The notes beneath the pieces are model-generated. The model was not told where the DNA came from and made no database searches. It worked only from the letters and a program-made list of their open reading frames with translations. Position numbers and translations under genes: made by a program. From Saturnia japonica (lineage: Eukaryota; Arthropoda; Insecta; Lepidoptera; Saturniidae): a stretch of DNA of 64,000 bases. The DNA lies in assembly GCA_033032175.1 (NCBI GenBank), contig CM065334.1:3655705-3719704 (forward strand), in the 5' to 3' direction. Positions 33,901 to 48,900 of the stretch are shown one piece after another; within the stretch, counting starts at the first letter, position 1, and each line of letters begins with the position of its first letter.

Positions 33901-36900
33901 AGCTGAAAGCAGTCACTTCGAGATCCCACAAAAATTTCTTAGAAAGTTCTAACAAGGGAGCCACCATCTTGTTAGGATACTGAATCGTCATAACACATGA
34001 CACTATAATTCACTCGATAATGGCAGTAAAGGTCTTCATTAAAGAGGACCGGTTGCCAAGTTAGGAAGAAGAAGAAGAAATGTGGCGGTTTTGGCATCTA
34101 AAATGTGAAAAAAGTGATTACAGTGATAGAGACAGAAATAATGAGTGCGGGGTCGTGACAAGGGATCCATGGATCATATATTTTTAATTGTAATATTCCT
34201 CGTCCTGCTAATGTCAATACATTACTTACATATGTGCATTTTACTTTTAATTGAAATATAGCTGTGCCCCACGGATTCACCCATGTGAATTTTATACGAC
34301 AAACATGGCACAACATGACAACAGGAATAAATAAATTTATCAAATTATAATATAGCCTATGTTACTCGCTGATACTGTAGCTTTATATTGGTGAAAGAGT
34401 TTTTAAAATCAGTCCAGTAGTTTTTGGGTTTATCCATTACAAACAAACAAAAAATCAAATCTTTCCTCTTTATAATATTGGTATAGATTGATTTATACTG
34501 AATCATATAAACTATCTCGATTTCAAATATCTTAAAAATTATCTGTCTATCTCGATAGGTATAATTTTTTGTATATACAATATGTATTAAAAACCCCGTC
34601 GAATCCGAAAAAATTAACATATTTAGTTTTAGTTTCCCTAAAATTTAGGAATTTTTTAAAACGTGGTAACACCGACGCTAGCCCCGGCGCGTCGCAGTGG
34701 TACGTTTGATCGTATGGTGGTACCCTGCGCCGCGCCGCCTGTATTGCCATGTAAGTTTCCTCATTTAACTTTCTTTTTTTACATTTTATTAGGGGTAATT
34801 TTTTACTTATAATCTGAGATACATAACATAAACAGATTATACTCTCCATACCTAAAAACACCTCCACGGATCCGACGGGGTTTTTAATACACACTGTATA
34901 TACAGTTTCTGTAATGTTTTAATTATGATTATCATTATTTTACATAAACTAATACATTCAGAATAATGATATTATTATGGTTATCGATTATGCCCAAATG
35001 GTTGACCACTGTGCTTCATTATTAGATTAGTATTTTTGCTAACAGACTTAACCTTGAAGTGACGGCAAGAATTATTTTATTTTGTAATATTTATTTTATT
35101 TATCGATGTATATTTATAATTTTGTTTTACTATCGTACTGTTACGATCTGAGTAAAATAAAAAAAGTTGAGTATTTTCGATATCTCTGAACATACCAAGC
35201 ATGTACTCAAAATATCGAGTAAATATTCGTAGGTACTAAAATAACACTGTAGTCACTCATACATACAAAGCTTATAGCTCCGATTGCATCATCCAATAGA
35301 CAATGGTCTAAAAATAAAAGATTTCCCCTTCTAAACAACGATGTAAAGTTCGAGACATTTCTAGAAATTTCGACCATCCTTTTCTGCATGAGGACCATAT
35401 AGAGAGATTGGTAAGGACGACTGCTGTATAGTGAGGATCAATATAGTGAGTTTGTTTATTTTTTCCCCACTAAGTATGAATAAATATTACGCGTATTATA
35501 ACGGCATTTTCTTTACCCCTGTGCGTAACAGTATTTTTTTATCATTATAGTTTTAGCGTTGCGGCCACAATCTCACCTGATCTTAAGTGACGATGTGGAA
35601 CAAAGTGCTAGCACGTGTAGGATAAGAATATATATAGTATTCAAGTAGATAAGAACTGTCTGTAAGAAAGAGTAATAAAATGTAATTATAAGGTGATGGT
35701 CGTATTCAATAAGCTCCCGAATCAAACCTTATACACGCTAAGCCTGGCTCTTAAGTGCAGCTGCCGGAACGCACATATTGGTACGCCGAGTACGTATGCG
35801 CTATCAACTGAGCCATTATTGCATTAAAATATTTATGTACAATAAAACATAATACTATTATATTATTGTACAAGACGTACCCGCGACGCCATCCACGTAA
35901 AAATTTCGTGTATGAAATATAGTAATAAAATCCACGTTCGTACCCGACGTTTCGGATAGACAAAAATTTCAAAAAGTGTCGAAATGTTTTCTGTCCATAT
36001 TTCTAAACTCCATAGTATTTTTTCTCAAATATATTTAATGTACTAATTTCGATTTTACTGTTTTATAATAAGTATATATTTATTATAAATGTAAGTAATA
36101 GTTGTAACTACAGAAATAAATGTCTTTGAAATCAATAATCGAAGAAAGACCCCCGATACAATGTTATGTCGTCCTGAAATCTCCTATCTGTCATAGGATA
36201 CGAACTAAATTTTACAAAATATAGTTAACGTAATATAAGCTTTGCTTAGTTTGGAATTAAATTGTCACGTGTGAAGTTGTGTCACCATTTTTTACAATAT
36301 TACCCGTTAATCTTGTTTTCCATGCATTTAAAGATACCTGACTAGCAAACCCAGGTAATCAGTTAGTTACCCATTCTCCTTTAAAATTTCTCTGATTATT
36401 ATATGTTTCAAGCATCCCAAAATTTAAAACCTTGAAGCCAGACTACCTCCATATTAAAATCACTGACCAGTTTGGCGTCATTGCCACAAATCCAAAATGT
36501 AAGACTGTCGTTGTTTCCCATGGGCAAACTAACTCCGTTTATCTTCGTGGTCCAATATTCTTCTTTTGGTAAAGACTTCTTATCGTCCATACTCCAGATA
36601 AACGCCATGAAAGTGACTTTCGGCCACCAAGGCTCGTTGAAAAACAATACAACTTTGTCGACAACACCGATAGACATTTTTTCTATAGCGGTGACTTTAG
36701 TTTTTGGTAATTCAGGTGAGAATAGGGTCTGGTGTCTGCAATTTATTAAAGATGGCATAATATTTCCTGCTCTTTAGAATGAACTAATGGGGACATTTTT
36801 TAACTTTATAGATTTATCGTCAGACCATAACCTCACCTGATTTTAAGTGAAGATGTGGCTTAAAATGATAATACGCTAGGCCTAAACTATAGTCAACTAT

Positions 36901-39900
36901 TGCTACACGGTAATGCAGGTCCATATCCTGCACAAGAAACCGTTCCAATTCTACAGGAGTTTCATTTAGAAACTCTCCATCATCCTCCAGACTAGACGAC
37001 CGATTTGTGCACAATTTGAAAAATTTGGTCTCGAGATGCATTAGAAAAACGCCTTTACGAACTTCGTTTTGTCTCGTACTGAAGAGTACTTTCTTAAAGG
37101 CATTAATGATCTTCCTTTAAAATGGTAGAAATTGATGGGTGATTATTTTGACCAAAAATACATTAAAAAAAATAATGATAAAGATTTTTAAATAATATTG
37201 CATACCAGTTTACATGCATGTATTGTCTACTAAAACTCATATTAAATTGTATTTTAATTCAAACTGTTTGCAAATACTATGGTCACAAATAAATAATCTT
37301 TTTAATTTTTCCATACAAAAGAACAATTTTATATTTAAGCCCCTAATAGTATATCGTGTGAATATTAGACGAATCAATAAAGTCGTTCGGATATTCACTA
37401 ACCCAAGCCCGGTAAAACTGTATAAGCCTTTTGAGGCTTCAGGGCCCTTAAGGCTAACAGTATAGTAATATCGAACCAACAGACGCGTCGACGATTACAA
37501 TAATACATATATTATACCTTAAAATTGTATTGATGTCTTTATCAAAATGGATTTTAGGTACATACAAAATGAACGCGTAATAATACTGCTTTGACAAGTT
37601 TGTTATTTCATTACAAAACTTAGGGCAAACATACCAGAAAAACCTTTTACCTCAGTGATTAATGTGTGACATGTTCGTGCTTGCAAAAATATATTATATT
37701 AGAGGGCGTCCATAAATTACGTTACGCAGATACACAAGTCCTGTGACTTTGTTAAAGTAGTAATTATATATTTTAATACCTTTCAAATGAACGATTCATT
37801 TGCCAAATCGCTAAGCTCAATAAAATGAATAGTTGAGAAAATTTTATAAAATGTGCCACTAGAATGACAACAATAAACAAAATTGTACGTATCTATGAAG
37901 TACCTAATCAAAACAGTAAAATAATTCATGCATTAGTTACTAGATGGCGAATAAATCTGATAATTCTTAAGGAGTAATAAACGTTTGACAGAAAACATAA
38001 CGCATTTACGTTAACACTTTTATAACTTTCACAAAAAAAGAAAAAGAAAAAATAAAGTGTTTTGACATTAAAAAAAATTCCAAAATGTTGGAGTTAATCC
38101 ATTTAACAAGAAACACATTGAAATATCGTAAAGATTTTGATTTGACGTAATTTATGATCGAACCTTAAGTAACGACTCACCTCTCTTTCAAAACGCCCAA
38201 TGATACAGTCGCAATAACGTTGTCAGCCTGGTAAACCGTACCATCTTTACAGGTGACCACAACTTGCTGGCTGGGGTTTTGGGGCCAGGTTATCAAAGTT
38301 ACCTCCTTATTTAACTTGATGTCTAGGGTCGGATATCCAGGACCCTTGTTGAAAGTATTCTAGAAAAAATAAACATGCCGTTAGCATATACGCAAAGAGT
38401 CCACGATTTTTTTTTAATATTAAGACAAGGTGACGGCATTCTGCCTTATGGTAAGAAAAGTACAATATAAAAACAACAGCAACCACCAAAAGATCGGATG
38501 GTCATCGGCGGTTGCCACTAAAAGCCTCCCGGTACCTGGATATACACTGGCCCATCCCGAAACGAGATAAACCAAAAGAGAGTCACTCTACCAGATTTAT
38601 CATACACTAGCTGTGCCCCGCGGTTTCACCTGCATATAATTTAGAAGAAATCACTGATTGATGATTTATAATACTTTAGTATAGACAATATTTTTATCGG
38701 GCGGCCAGGCGGTCGCATCGCGGCATCGCACAGGCCCGTTTGCGCCACTACTGCTATAGGAGCCGAGAGTTGAATTATGTATTTGAATTTTGCATTATCT
38801 CTCAAACTATACGTCCAAATAACATTTTGTAAAAGACAAAGTTTATCTTCATTAAATTGTCTTTATGATGTTTGTTCTCAAGTATTAATATGCCATGCTT
38901 ATAAATATATTTTTAATTTTCAACAAAAAATTTTTTTTTGCAAAATACCTTATTGTGGCTTATGTATAAGAGATAGATATGTGCTATCGCTACTTTTTTA
39001 CATATTTTACTGACCAATATTTTTTTAGGACATTGTGTTTACCTATCATTATTCATTAAGTCAGCGCACGCGGATAAAACATTTCACGAAGGCTTCGACT
39101 TCCGACTTATAACAAAAGTCAATATTTAAGACTATCTGGGAATTGTAGCCTAATAATGCTAGTGTAGGCTACATTATTCCTCGTGATTCTGGCTATCATA
39201 TAAAAAAATAATTTTTCGAATCCGACTGGTACTTTCAGAGATTAGACTGTTGAAAAAAACAAACAAAAAACTTTTCCGCTCTATTTATTTATACATATAT
39301 ATAAATAAATATACTAGCCGATCCCGAAATGAGATAAACCAAAAAAGAGTCACTCTACCAGATTTATTATACATATACACTGGCTGTTCCGCATACAAAC
39401 CGCTATACTACGCGTCGCTAGTTTAACGCAAGCGCAATACGTCAGGAGCATGTCGAGGTCATCGGTAAATCGAAGGTCACAGGAACCCATAAGTTTTTCC
39501 CCTACGAAAGATCGCTCAACACGGCTAAAGTTTACACTTCAAAAAACTTACTAATAATATTTCGAAGAATGTCACGTAGCCATATTTGTGCCAGCTCATG
39601 TGTTGATGTCCTCCCAACTCCTCATAATTGGACTCAGTAGTGACATCGTTCCAGCTGTTCGTAGCTTCATAGTTATTGATGATCAGCCCGAGAAAATCGA
39701 AAAGCTCTTCAAGGAACTGTTTATCTTCTAGAAGGTGGGGGTACTTCTCTCCTATATATTCTGTTAATCTGCAAGTTATTATTATATAAGATTTTTAAGT
39801 TGCATATGTATTGGAAAAAAACTTATACGATATTATAGTATTTTTTATTTTAATCTGTAAAAAAAAACTTGCAAATTTCTAGCCTCCTTTTGAAGAGACC

Positions 39901-42900
39901 ATAAATTCTCAAGAAGCAAATATTACAATTTTCTTTGTATTAGTAACTCACCTCCTAATTGCATACTGTCCAAATGGCTCTGCAACTTTAGGTGGGTTCT
40001 CAGTGATGCTTAAGGTATATTCAAACAACTCGTTAATCACAGCCTGGTTAGTTGGACTACCATCAGAGCGGTACACTTCAAACGACAAGTCCTGGGGTAT
40101 GACTGACACGTTGTTTTCGATCGCTAGATTGTAGACACGGCTGTTTTGTGTTCCGTGAATCCTGGTTTAAAAAAAAACTGTGTTACAGCTACGACGCACA
40201 ACTGCATTTTACTCCCTACGTGCGATTCTGTATACATTTCAAAGCCGCAAGATTCGCGGCTGGATGCCTTAACCGCTCGCCCCAAAGTCACGGTGAAGCT
40301 GTAAAAGCCGTCTGTGGCTTCAGGGCTTATGGCTAACAATGTAGTCAGTCAGAAAAAAAAATAAAAAAGGTGCGCAAGATACGTTGCGCAGAAAAACGTA
40401 ACGCCCTTCGAGTTAACGCTTGTGTTAATTTCACTCCTCATAAAAGTTCCATATCTGTAGTTATCCATATTACATCGTGTATAAAAATCAATTTTTAGAG
40501 TTTTTATATATTAACTAGCTGTGCCTGCGGCTTCGCTCACGTGGACTACAGAATGTCCGAGCGAATCTTGCTCCCCTGCTCCCCCTCCCGGCTATTTTAA
40601 AGACAAAAGTGCTTATTGTGTGTGTTCCTTAGAAGGTAGACGTATCCTCTCCGTGAATCTTTTGTAGGTATTTTTAATGCCTATACTCATGTAGTACATT
40701 ACTTAATTTGATATATCTCTTATAATTCACTCAGTGTAAGCCATTTAAGCGCCCGAATCGATACTACATGACCGGTTTTTTTTATTTGCTTCGAACCTTA
40801 ATAATTTTTCTAAAATAAAAGTAGCCTAAGTTACTCCCTATACCATCAGCTATCTATCAGTGAAAGTCCCGTCAAAATCGGTTCAACCGTTTCGGAGATT
40901 ACCCGGAACAAACAAAGGACAAAAAATTTAAAAATGTGTTTTTTGTTATTGGTAGATATATGTATATACTTTCATATGCATTTAGTAAAAAACTGTTATT
41001 TTGACATTACAAAAAGACACTTATTAATTGTATAGTTAAAGGTAGATTGAAATATTTTGTGTTATTCAACATACCCGATAATGTATTATTATTATTACAT
41101 AACAGTAAGTCTACACTATAAAGTTGGTTGCTAAGCTTCTTGTTTTATTGTGGTGAAGATAGTCACACTCGAAGTTATTTTTTTTTTAATTCTGTAAGAT
41201 CAAAAACTAAACTACAAATGTTGAAAATATATTTTTTAAATTAAATCCTTTTAATATTTTATTTCAAAAAATTGAAAACAATTTTGAGCACTTTGTCGCA
41301 GACGGATTTTTTTTACAATTCTGAATCAATAAAGTCATTGTTATTTTTTATTGTGTCTTTTTTACGAATTTATGTCCAAAAATATACAGCAACCCACAAA
41401 GTTACGATTTACTACATCTATAGTCCGACGAGTTCGTGTGTGACCGTCCTATGTTACGAACATACATTGGCGGGAAAGAGGGGAATGGAAAAAAGAGAGA
41501 GGAAAGAAATTTCTTTGGAGATTTCTCTCTATTTGGGGCAGCCTGACTGTTAGAATAACTCCACCCTACAGAAAATCTTAGCCTAATGACCTAGCGTTGT
41601 GTTCCTGCAGTAAGTAGGGTCTCCAAAGCTCCTTGGGGTAGGGGGAGTCACGGCCGGCAACGCGCTAGTGATATCTATGGTATTACACAAGCGTTTATAG
41701 GTTACGGTAGCCGCTAACCATCAAAGGGGCCGTATGCTTGTTTGCCACCTTTGTAGTATAAAAAAATATCAAAATAATACCTATTGTAGTGTATACGGAG
41801 CTATAATATACCTAAATGTATAAACATACATACATACACAGTATAGTCAATACACTATCTCGAACGCACCAACGCAGATGCACGAGAGCCATTGGCTAGA
41901 GTGGACGTGTCACAAGTGAGTGCGTGCTGAGCCCGTGATACACTTACCATTCAGCCCCCAATTCTATAACTCCATCTTCAAGAGCTACTGTATTCACCCT
42001 GCCACCGATCCTGCCTTGTGCTTCCAGTGCCAGGACTCGTTTACCAGCCTGGGCTAGGGTAGATGCGGCAGTGCAGCCAGCTGATCCAAGGCCTATGATA
42101 ATTGTATCATACGGTGTCGCCATTGAACTAAAAAGAAATAAATGATATTAATTGCAGAATGGATTGGATTGTGACCAATATACATTGGCACATTGTAAAA
42201 ATCAAAATAATCTTTATTCAATTTAAGCCCTAAGAAGGCACTTATGAACGTCAAAACACTACTGCCGGTTCGAAAAATATCCCAGACATTAAGAACCGAC
42301 AAGAAACTCGATCGGATTTATCAACATCTTATTTTCTTTTATTAATTAGTTTTTACAGTATTAAATTATATACAGTTATTATCATTTTCAGTAGATTTAC
42401 AGAGAGGAAATCACATCCAGACATCACCAGCATTCACGTAATCACCTACCCTATAATAAACCTTTCGACAATAGAACTTGCTTAACATGATTCTTGAACT
42501 TATTATCTGGCAAAACGGTAATGTACTTAGGAAGTTTATTATAGAACCCAAAACAATTTACCTAAAGAACTTTTATTTGTTTTACTACTAAGTCTAAAAG
42601 ATGATATGACTATTTTGAAATTGACTTGTTCTTGTTAGTTAAAAATTCAAAATTATCTTAATTTTTCCGAACATACATTATATTTTCCAAGATGTATTGG
42701 AAAGGCAGTCTCATTTACACCGACAGATCCCAAAATATAACTATCCAAAGAGAATCATTTCACAATGATTAGCTTGGTGGTCTGACCCTATCACTCTCTT
42801 GATTACTGTACATACACAGGCCGATCCGCTAACTGATTAACAGAACGCTGTCATAAAATAAGTGTAAATGGAGCAACCTCTTCGGGATCATTGGTAAAAT

Positions 42901-45900
42901 TTGGTTTTTTGTATTCAACAATTCAAATGTCAGTTCTAATTACTTGTCATAGAGTAGATTTTCGAAGATCGTAGATAATAATTTTCTGAAGTACTCAAAA
43001 ATACGTGGAAATTAAAATAAATGAAAAGAATGTAGAGATGGCGTGCGCTAACATGTAGGCTCTGTTATAGCCATATAAGCAGACAATGAAGGTCTTGAAA
43101 GATAATTCTAGCTCGAGCCCTCTCATCATGAATACCTCTGTTAATATTAGATCAAGATTGTTTGAGACCACCCACTGAGTCGGAACCCAAAAAGAACATC
43201 ATTCTGGCTAGAGCTTGTCGGATTATGAGGACGTTCAAGATCAGTTATCAGATCACTTACGGACAGCGATAAGACATGCGAGGCTTGATGTGGCTATTTA
43301 GAGGAGTTTGGTAGCCCTGGGTGCAACCCCAAATAAACAGACATCATTCTCACCTGGGTTGTAGAACCGTGCACATAATGCTTGCACTTAACCCTGACTA
43401 CGTCCACAAGATCTGTGATTCTGTAATAAAGATATCAAGGAAAATCTTGGTTTCAAGGATTAATAACCGTTTTCAATAACATATCTGAGTTTAATATCCC
43501 TGATTAGTTCATATTTCTAATAATTACTATTTTTAACTTAAGACAGATATCAGCTTCCCTCTTATCTATCCAAGCTATAGGATATGGATATATACTACAT
43601 ACATACGAAAAACTTTACATTGATAGGTTATTGAAAATGGCCATTAGTCTATCCTGATCACTCTCTCTTCGATATATACTTTTTTCATCGAGCCAGAAGA
43701 CTGATAATGGCAGAATTATATCATCCGAACCTAACCACTTAGCTCAAGAAGTTCTATAGAAAGTTATACACATCAACAAAGAAACCCGATACCAAACTAA
43801 CTTGAGGCCAAAAAGCCAGATTAACTCGACACTATACTGAAGATATCCCAGATATCAGCTTGTAGGAGATTAGTATGTCCCTTAAACAACGTAAAAATAA
43901 CAAAGCTTGCGGAGATAACAGAATTACAACTAAACTATTGAAGGCTAGTGATACACCAGTACTTAATACACTTAGGGTCCTAAGTACCTTAAATACCACA
44001 GGCATGGAACAAAAGTGACATGGTAATTTACTCTACAACTCTTTTGAAGAATTATACGCCCATCTAATTTTTTATTAATGTTTACAAGCTGTTCTTGAGG
44101 GTTATCAAGAACTATCTTGCCCACAGGTTCGATGACTACCAGGCTCCAGAACAAGCAGGTTACCGAAAAGGCTTTAGTACCGAAGACCAAATATACATGC
44201 ACAATGGCAGATTATACAGAAAACCGGAGAACTAAAAGAGTCTTCATTTTGATTAAGACATAAGCAGTACTGCAGTCTCTCCAGCGATGTAAAGTTGACG
44301 ACCAGTAAATCGAAGTGTTGAAGTGATTTTATAAAAATGCCACTATCTCAATCCGACTGCAGGATCAGATCTCGAAACCAATCTTGTTGCATCGAGGAGT
44401 CATTAAGGAAATGTTACATATCTTGCTCAGTGCAGTCACTTGAAGATGTTTTCAAGGTTCTGGACTGCGGAGAACTAGGCATCAATATAAACGGAGAGTT
44501 CATCACTGACCTTCGATTTGCTGACAACATAACAGTCTTGGCTGAGGCTTTGGAGGATCTCAGTGGAATGCTCGATAGCCTCAGGAAAGCCTTGGAACGA
44601 GTTGGTCTTAGGATAAACATGGACAAAACGAAGATTACATTGAACGTCCATGTAGCGCCAATTCCCATAAGATCTACCGCTCCAAGTTGTTAATGAATAT
44701 ATTTTGTATATGTAGTTCCAGCTTTGAGAAAGAAGTCAATCGTTGAATTCTGTTCGGCTGGGCAGCATCTGAGAAGCAACACAATATCTTTTCATCCAAA
44801 ATATTGCAGTATCTCAAGACAAAAGTCTTTGACCAGTGTATATTGCCATTATATATTCTGCTGAGACATAGTCGTTAAGTATGGGTCTCATAAAAAAGCA
44901 CAAGGTCACTCAAAGGCAACGCAGAGGACAAAGCTCTGAGCACATGTAATAATTCGTAAAGTAATTAAAGCAAAACTCTGTATTAAAATAAGTATAAAAA
45001 ATTATTAAAGAAGACAATCTGTAATTTTTTTTTCTTTTAATGATAAAAAGGAGGCAAACAGGCAGGAGGCGCACCTGCTGGAAAGTGATCACCGCCGCCC
45101 ACAAACATCCGCAACACCAGAGGCCTTGCAGATGCCTTGCTGGCCTTTTAGGGAAGAATAAACTCTCTTCTTGAAGGTCACCAGGTCTTAACAGCTCGGA
45201 AAGACCTCAGGCGACAGCTAGTTCCACAGAGTGGTTGTGCGAGGCAGAAAGTGCCCTAAGACACGCACTATTGTGGAGAGACCTGCAGAGTGACGAATGA
45301 GTTTTTATTTAATTTAACCAGAGCGTTGTGTTAAAGTAAACAGCTGGATCTATGGCTGAATCCAGGGCCCTCTTTACCTGTGGGTTCAAGGGGTGCGAGG
45401 AACCCGGACGTAGAGTCCTAGGGGGCTCAAGTCGACCGCCATATGTCTTGATAGGTATCTACTGACCTACCACAACAACACTGAGTAACACTGTAGTCCA
45501 CAAAAGCAGAGTTGCAAGCACAACATATTTAAGTCAAAACATGTAGGAATAACGTGTTTGGCATACTTCAGATACACTCAATTACAATCAGAGAAATCCA
45601 TATAAATACGACCAGCAACCACGACAATGCATTCTCGCTCAAGTCTTCGGACCTTTCACATCTCTACAGACATTCATGCTGTACCATAACTACCCTCATG
45701 TGACTGTCGTGATGATAGTGACCGTCGTAATAGTGGTGCCGTCCATAATGGACCTGCTCTAAGGGCAGTATCATGCATCGAAAAACAACTTGACTGAGTA
45801 CTTTCTCTGTTATAATGTCAATTAAGTTTATGTCAATGTCTTAAGTTTTTATTCAAACAGTAATTTATTAATTTACCTTAGTTATGTATTTTCATTCTTT

Positions 45901-48900
45901 GCACCCCCTTACAACCAGCTGACGGTGGTGCTAATGAAGTTTTTACTCCAATAAATGATGAGCGCCACATATTTAAGCAAGATATAAGGTATTACATATC
46001 TACATAAGGTAGACAGCTAATATAATACAAGTAATTGTACATAATTGCTTACCCTTGGAACAGACACTACTTTAACATTGTATTATATAGGTTTTATGGA
46101 CTTTTAAGTGAAAATCAATTTTTATGTTATACGAGCTGTGCCCGTGGCTCTACTAGCATGGAAGACTGCTGTCATTTGGGCACATGCAAGCTACTATAGA
46201 TACATATTTACAAGGTCAAATTCGAAATTTCAACATTCACAATTTATTTGTATGCTACCAGGGAGGGTGGATAAATAAAGTCCCTATCGTTTGGTCGCTC
46301 AGTGCATGGTGTTAGATAAAATAGTAGAACCAGATAATAATGAAACCATACATTTAGAAGAAAAATAATCAAATATATTATCTTTACTTACTATTTTGTT
46401 AAGCTCTACTGAGATACTATACAAATGCAGTTCAGTCTATTATAGGTGTTTGAGTTTGGTTCAGAATTGTTTTCATTAAATTTCAGAAAAACGGCGAATT
46501 ACCTTGTAATGAATGCTTGGCGGATAACGCCTTATCTCGGGGATCTAATCTTTGTGAATTTTATACCCCAATTCGTGCCAAACAATTTTAAATCCAACAC
46601 TACCTTATTACTACAATGACAATTTATGTGTTCTATAGTTTCCTTTAAATTTTAGAATCTTTTCATTCACAATTTTCTGTTGAAATATTAGAACGATATA
46701 CTTACAAATTTTTTTAATAACTAATATGGTTAAATCAATATGCACAAGACCAATATTTTAATGATTTGATTGAATGATTAAATAATATGACAAATAAAAG
46801 TAAACAAAGTTTTTGCCCTTTTTGCGAAATCTTGCTTGGGTCTTGACGTTAGAAATTTGACGTTTTTAATATATAATTTTTAATTTTTGCTATCTGCTAT
46901 GTAGATAATTTCGCCAATGTCAAGTGTAACAAATACACGTTATAGAATTTAGTTGCCAAATGTCGGTATACTGTAGAATAACCGATAAAAAGGATAAATT
47001 GAATATTAACACAAAATAAAAAAGTCACAAATTTATACATAATACTTCATATGGGATGGTAACTGCAGGGATAATATAAAACTATACTGGGTATTAGGAG
47101 ACCGCTCCCGAAAACGAAGACAGACGATAGTACTAATGACACCTTTGATAATGGGTCAGAAAAAAAATCGATCCTGATGAAAAAAAAATCATATTTTTAA
47201 AACGTTTTATTAGCATTATTCACCCTCCATCATGTTAGTACAGCCAAATGAAACGATAATTAAACAAAAAAAAAAATACATTACTTTACTAAAAAAACCA
47301 TCAATGAAACATAAAATCAAAAACAGCTGATGATTGGGTCAAAGGACGCGCAAACGTGGCGCGGCGCAGACTTGCGGGGGCGCGGAGCTAGCCTCGCGCG
47401 GCCGCGCCGGCAGCTAGCGATCGCACAAATACCTATTTACAACATTTGTCTAAATACCTAACTTATCTACTTTGCCACTGTGCTAGTCTCTACCTAGCCC
47501 CATTCAATCCGATCAAAGTACCGGGTTCGATTTCCCACTAATGAAAAAATTACATAAATGAAATTTAAATTATATTTTGTATTTTTAGTAGTATTCTGAT
47601 GTATTATGTATCAATCAGATCAGTTCAGTACTAAGTGATTTATAAAAAAATTAGGTATGAAACAGCTTACTGATTTAAATTCTCCGTGGCCTTATGATAT
47701 AAGGTTCAAATTGAACCTTGTCACTACTGTGTTTTATTTTGTAAAATTCAGAAATACACATCGTAAAATTTCCACATTTTTTCTAACTTTCTAACTCAGT
47801 ACGAAACAATGCATTATGTATTACAGTACTACACTTTAGGTTTTTCGCACTTTCGCAATTTAGTCGTTCATTTTACATACACACCGGGAGTGACACCGCG
47901 CTACCTCCGCGCCAGCGCGCTGTTCCCGCGCCGGCACGGCACGTGGCCACAACCTTTGTTGGTGTAGGTACTAAATTTGCAAGCGACATAAAAGAATTAA
48001 TAAAACCTGCAAGTAATTTTCGATTTTTGTGACGTACCTACCTGTTTTCAAATTAAAGTATTGGCTGGACTAAAAACGAAAAGTCTGTTAACGTAAAGTA
48101 CAACAATTCTGTTTTAAATTCCTTCTGATAGATTAAATTGACTGTTGATTATAATTGCAATTAATTTCAACTATTAAATTATTCTGTACCATTTCATTTT
48201 TAATTTCATGTACAAAATCAAACATAAAGATTAAATAGTTTTTATAATATTGTACGTGAATATCCAACTAGGTTAATTTAATATTCTAATATCATTTTTG
48301 TAGTAACGAGCTTCTTGTTAAGTCAGGGTACAATTGATTGTCTAATTGTATTAAAAATGACAGCTTTAACTCTTAAATTCCATAAAAAGACTAGTCAGTA
48401 GGGGTAACTCAGCTTATAAAATAAAAGTTGGGAATGTCTAACGCTTTATCGGTCCGTGGAAATGATCAAAGTGCCGTCAACAGCGGCCACGGCCCACCTC
48501 AATAGGAGCGGTTTGTTTTGGCGGGATTGATTATTAAGTTTAGTATTTTTAGTTTTTGAGACAGTTACATTTAGACTTTCATGTGCGAATGAGCGACAGA
48601 TATTCGTTCAATCGTATTGTTAATTAAATTCTTGTTATTATTTTAATGGTACGTTTTGTATCTCTTGTTAAATTTGTGTTGTTGTTATTATTGTTGTCTT
48701 TTAATAATGCCTAACGCGTACGTTTATAGTGCTCGTGAATATGGTAACATGTTAATGTGCCTTGGAGAAGCTCGCGGAAATGCTTCGCGTGCATTATGAA
48801 TTTACCGAGAGAGATTCCCGAAAGCTCGACATCCGGCTGACTCTCATCTCATAACAGCAGCTTTTCAGCGAGTGTTGGAAAATCGGTCCATTGCTCCAGT

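Noticed and set aside
36820..37041. Minus-strand open frame as an extra oxidase exon
   Set aside because: It overlaps a SINE tail seen elsewhere and does not match any oxidase segment or phase.
46120..46180. Separate repeat element
   Set aside because: Only a short degraded family B terminus; not enough to define a copy.
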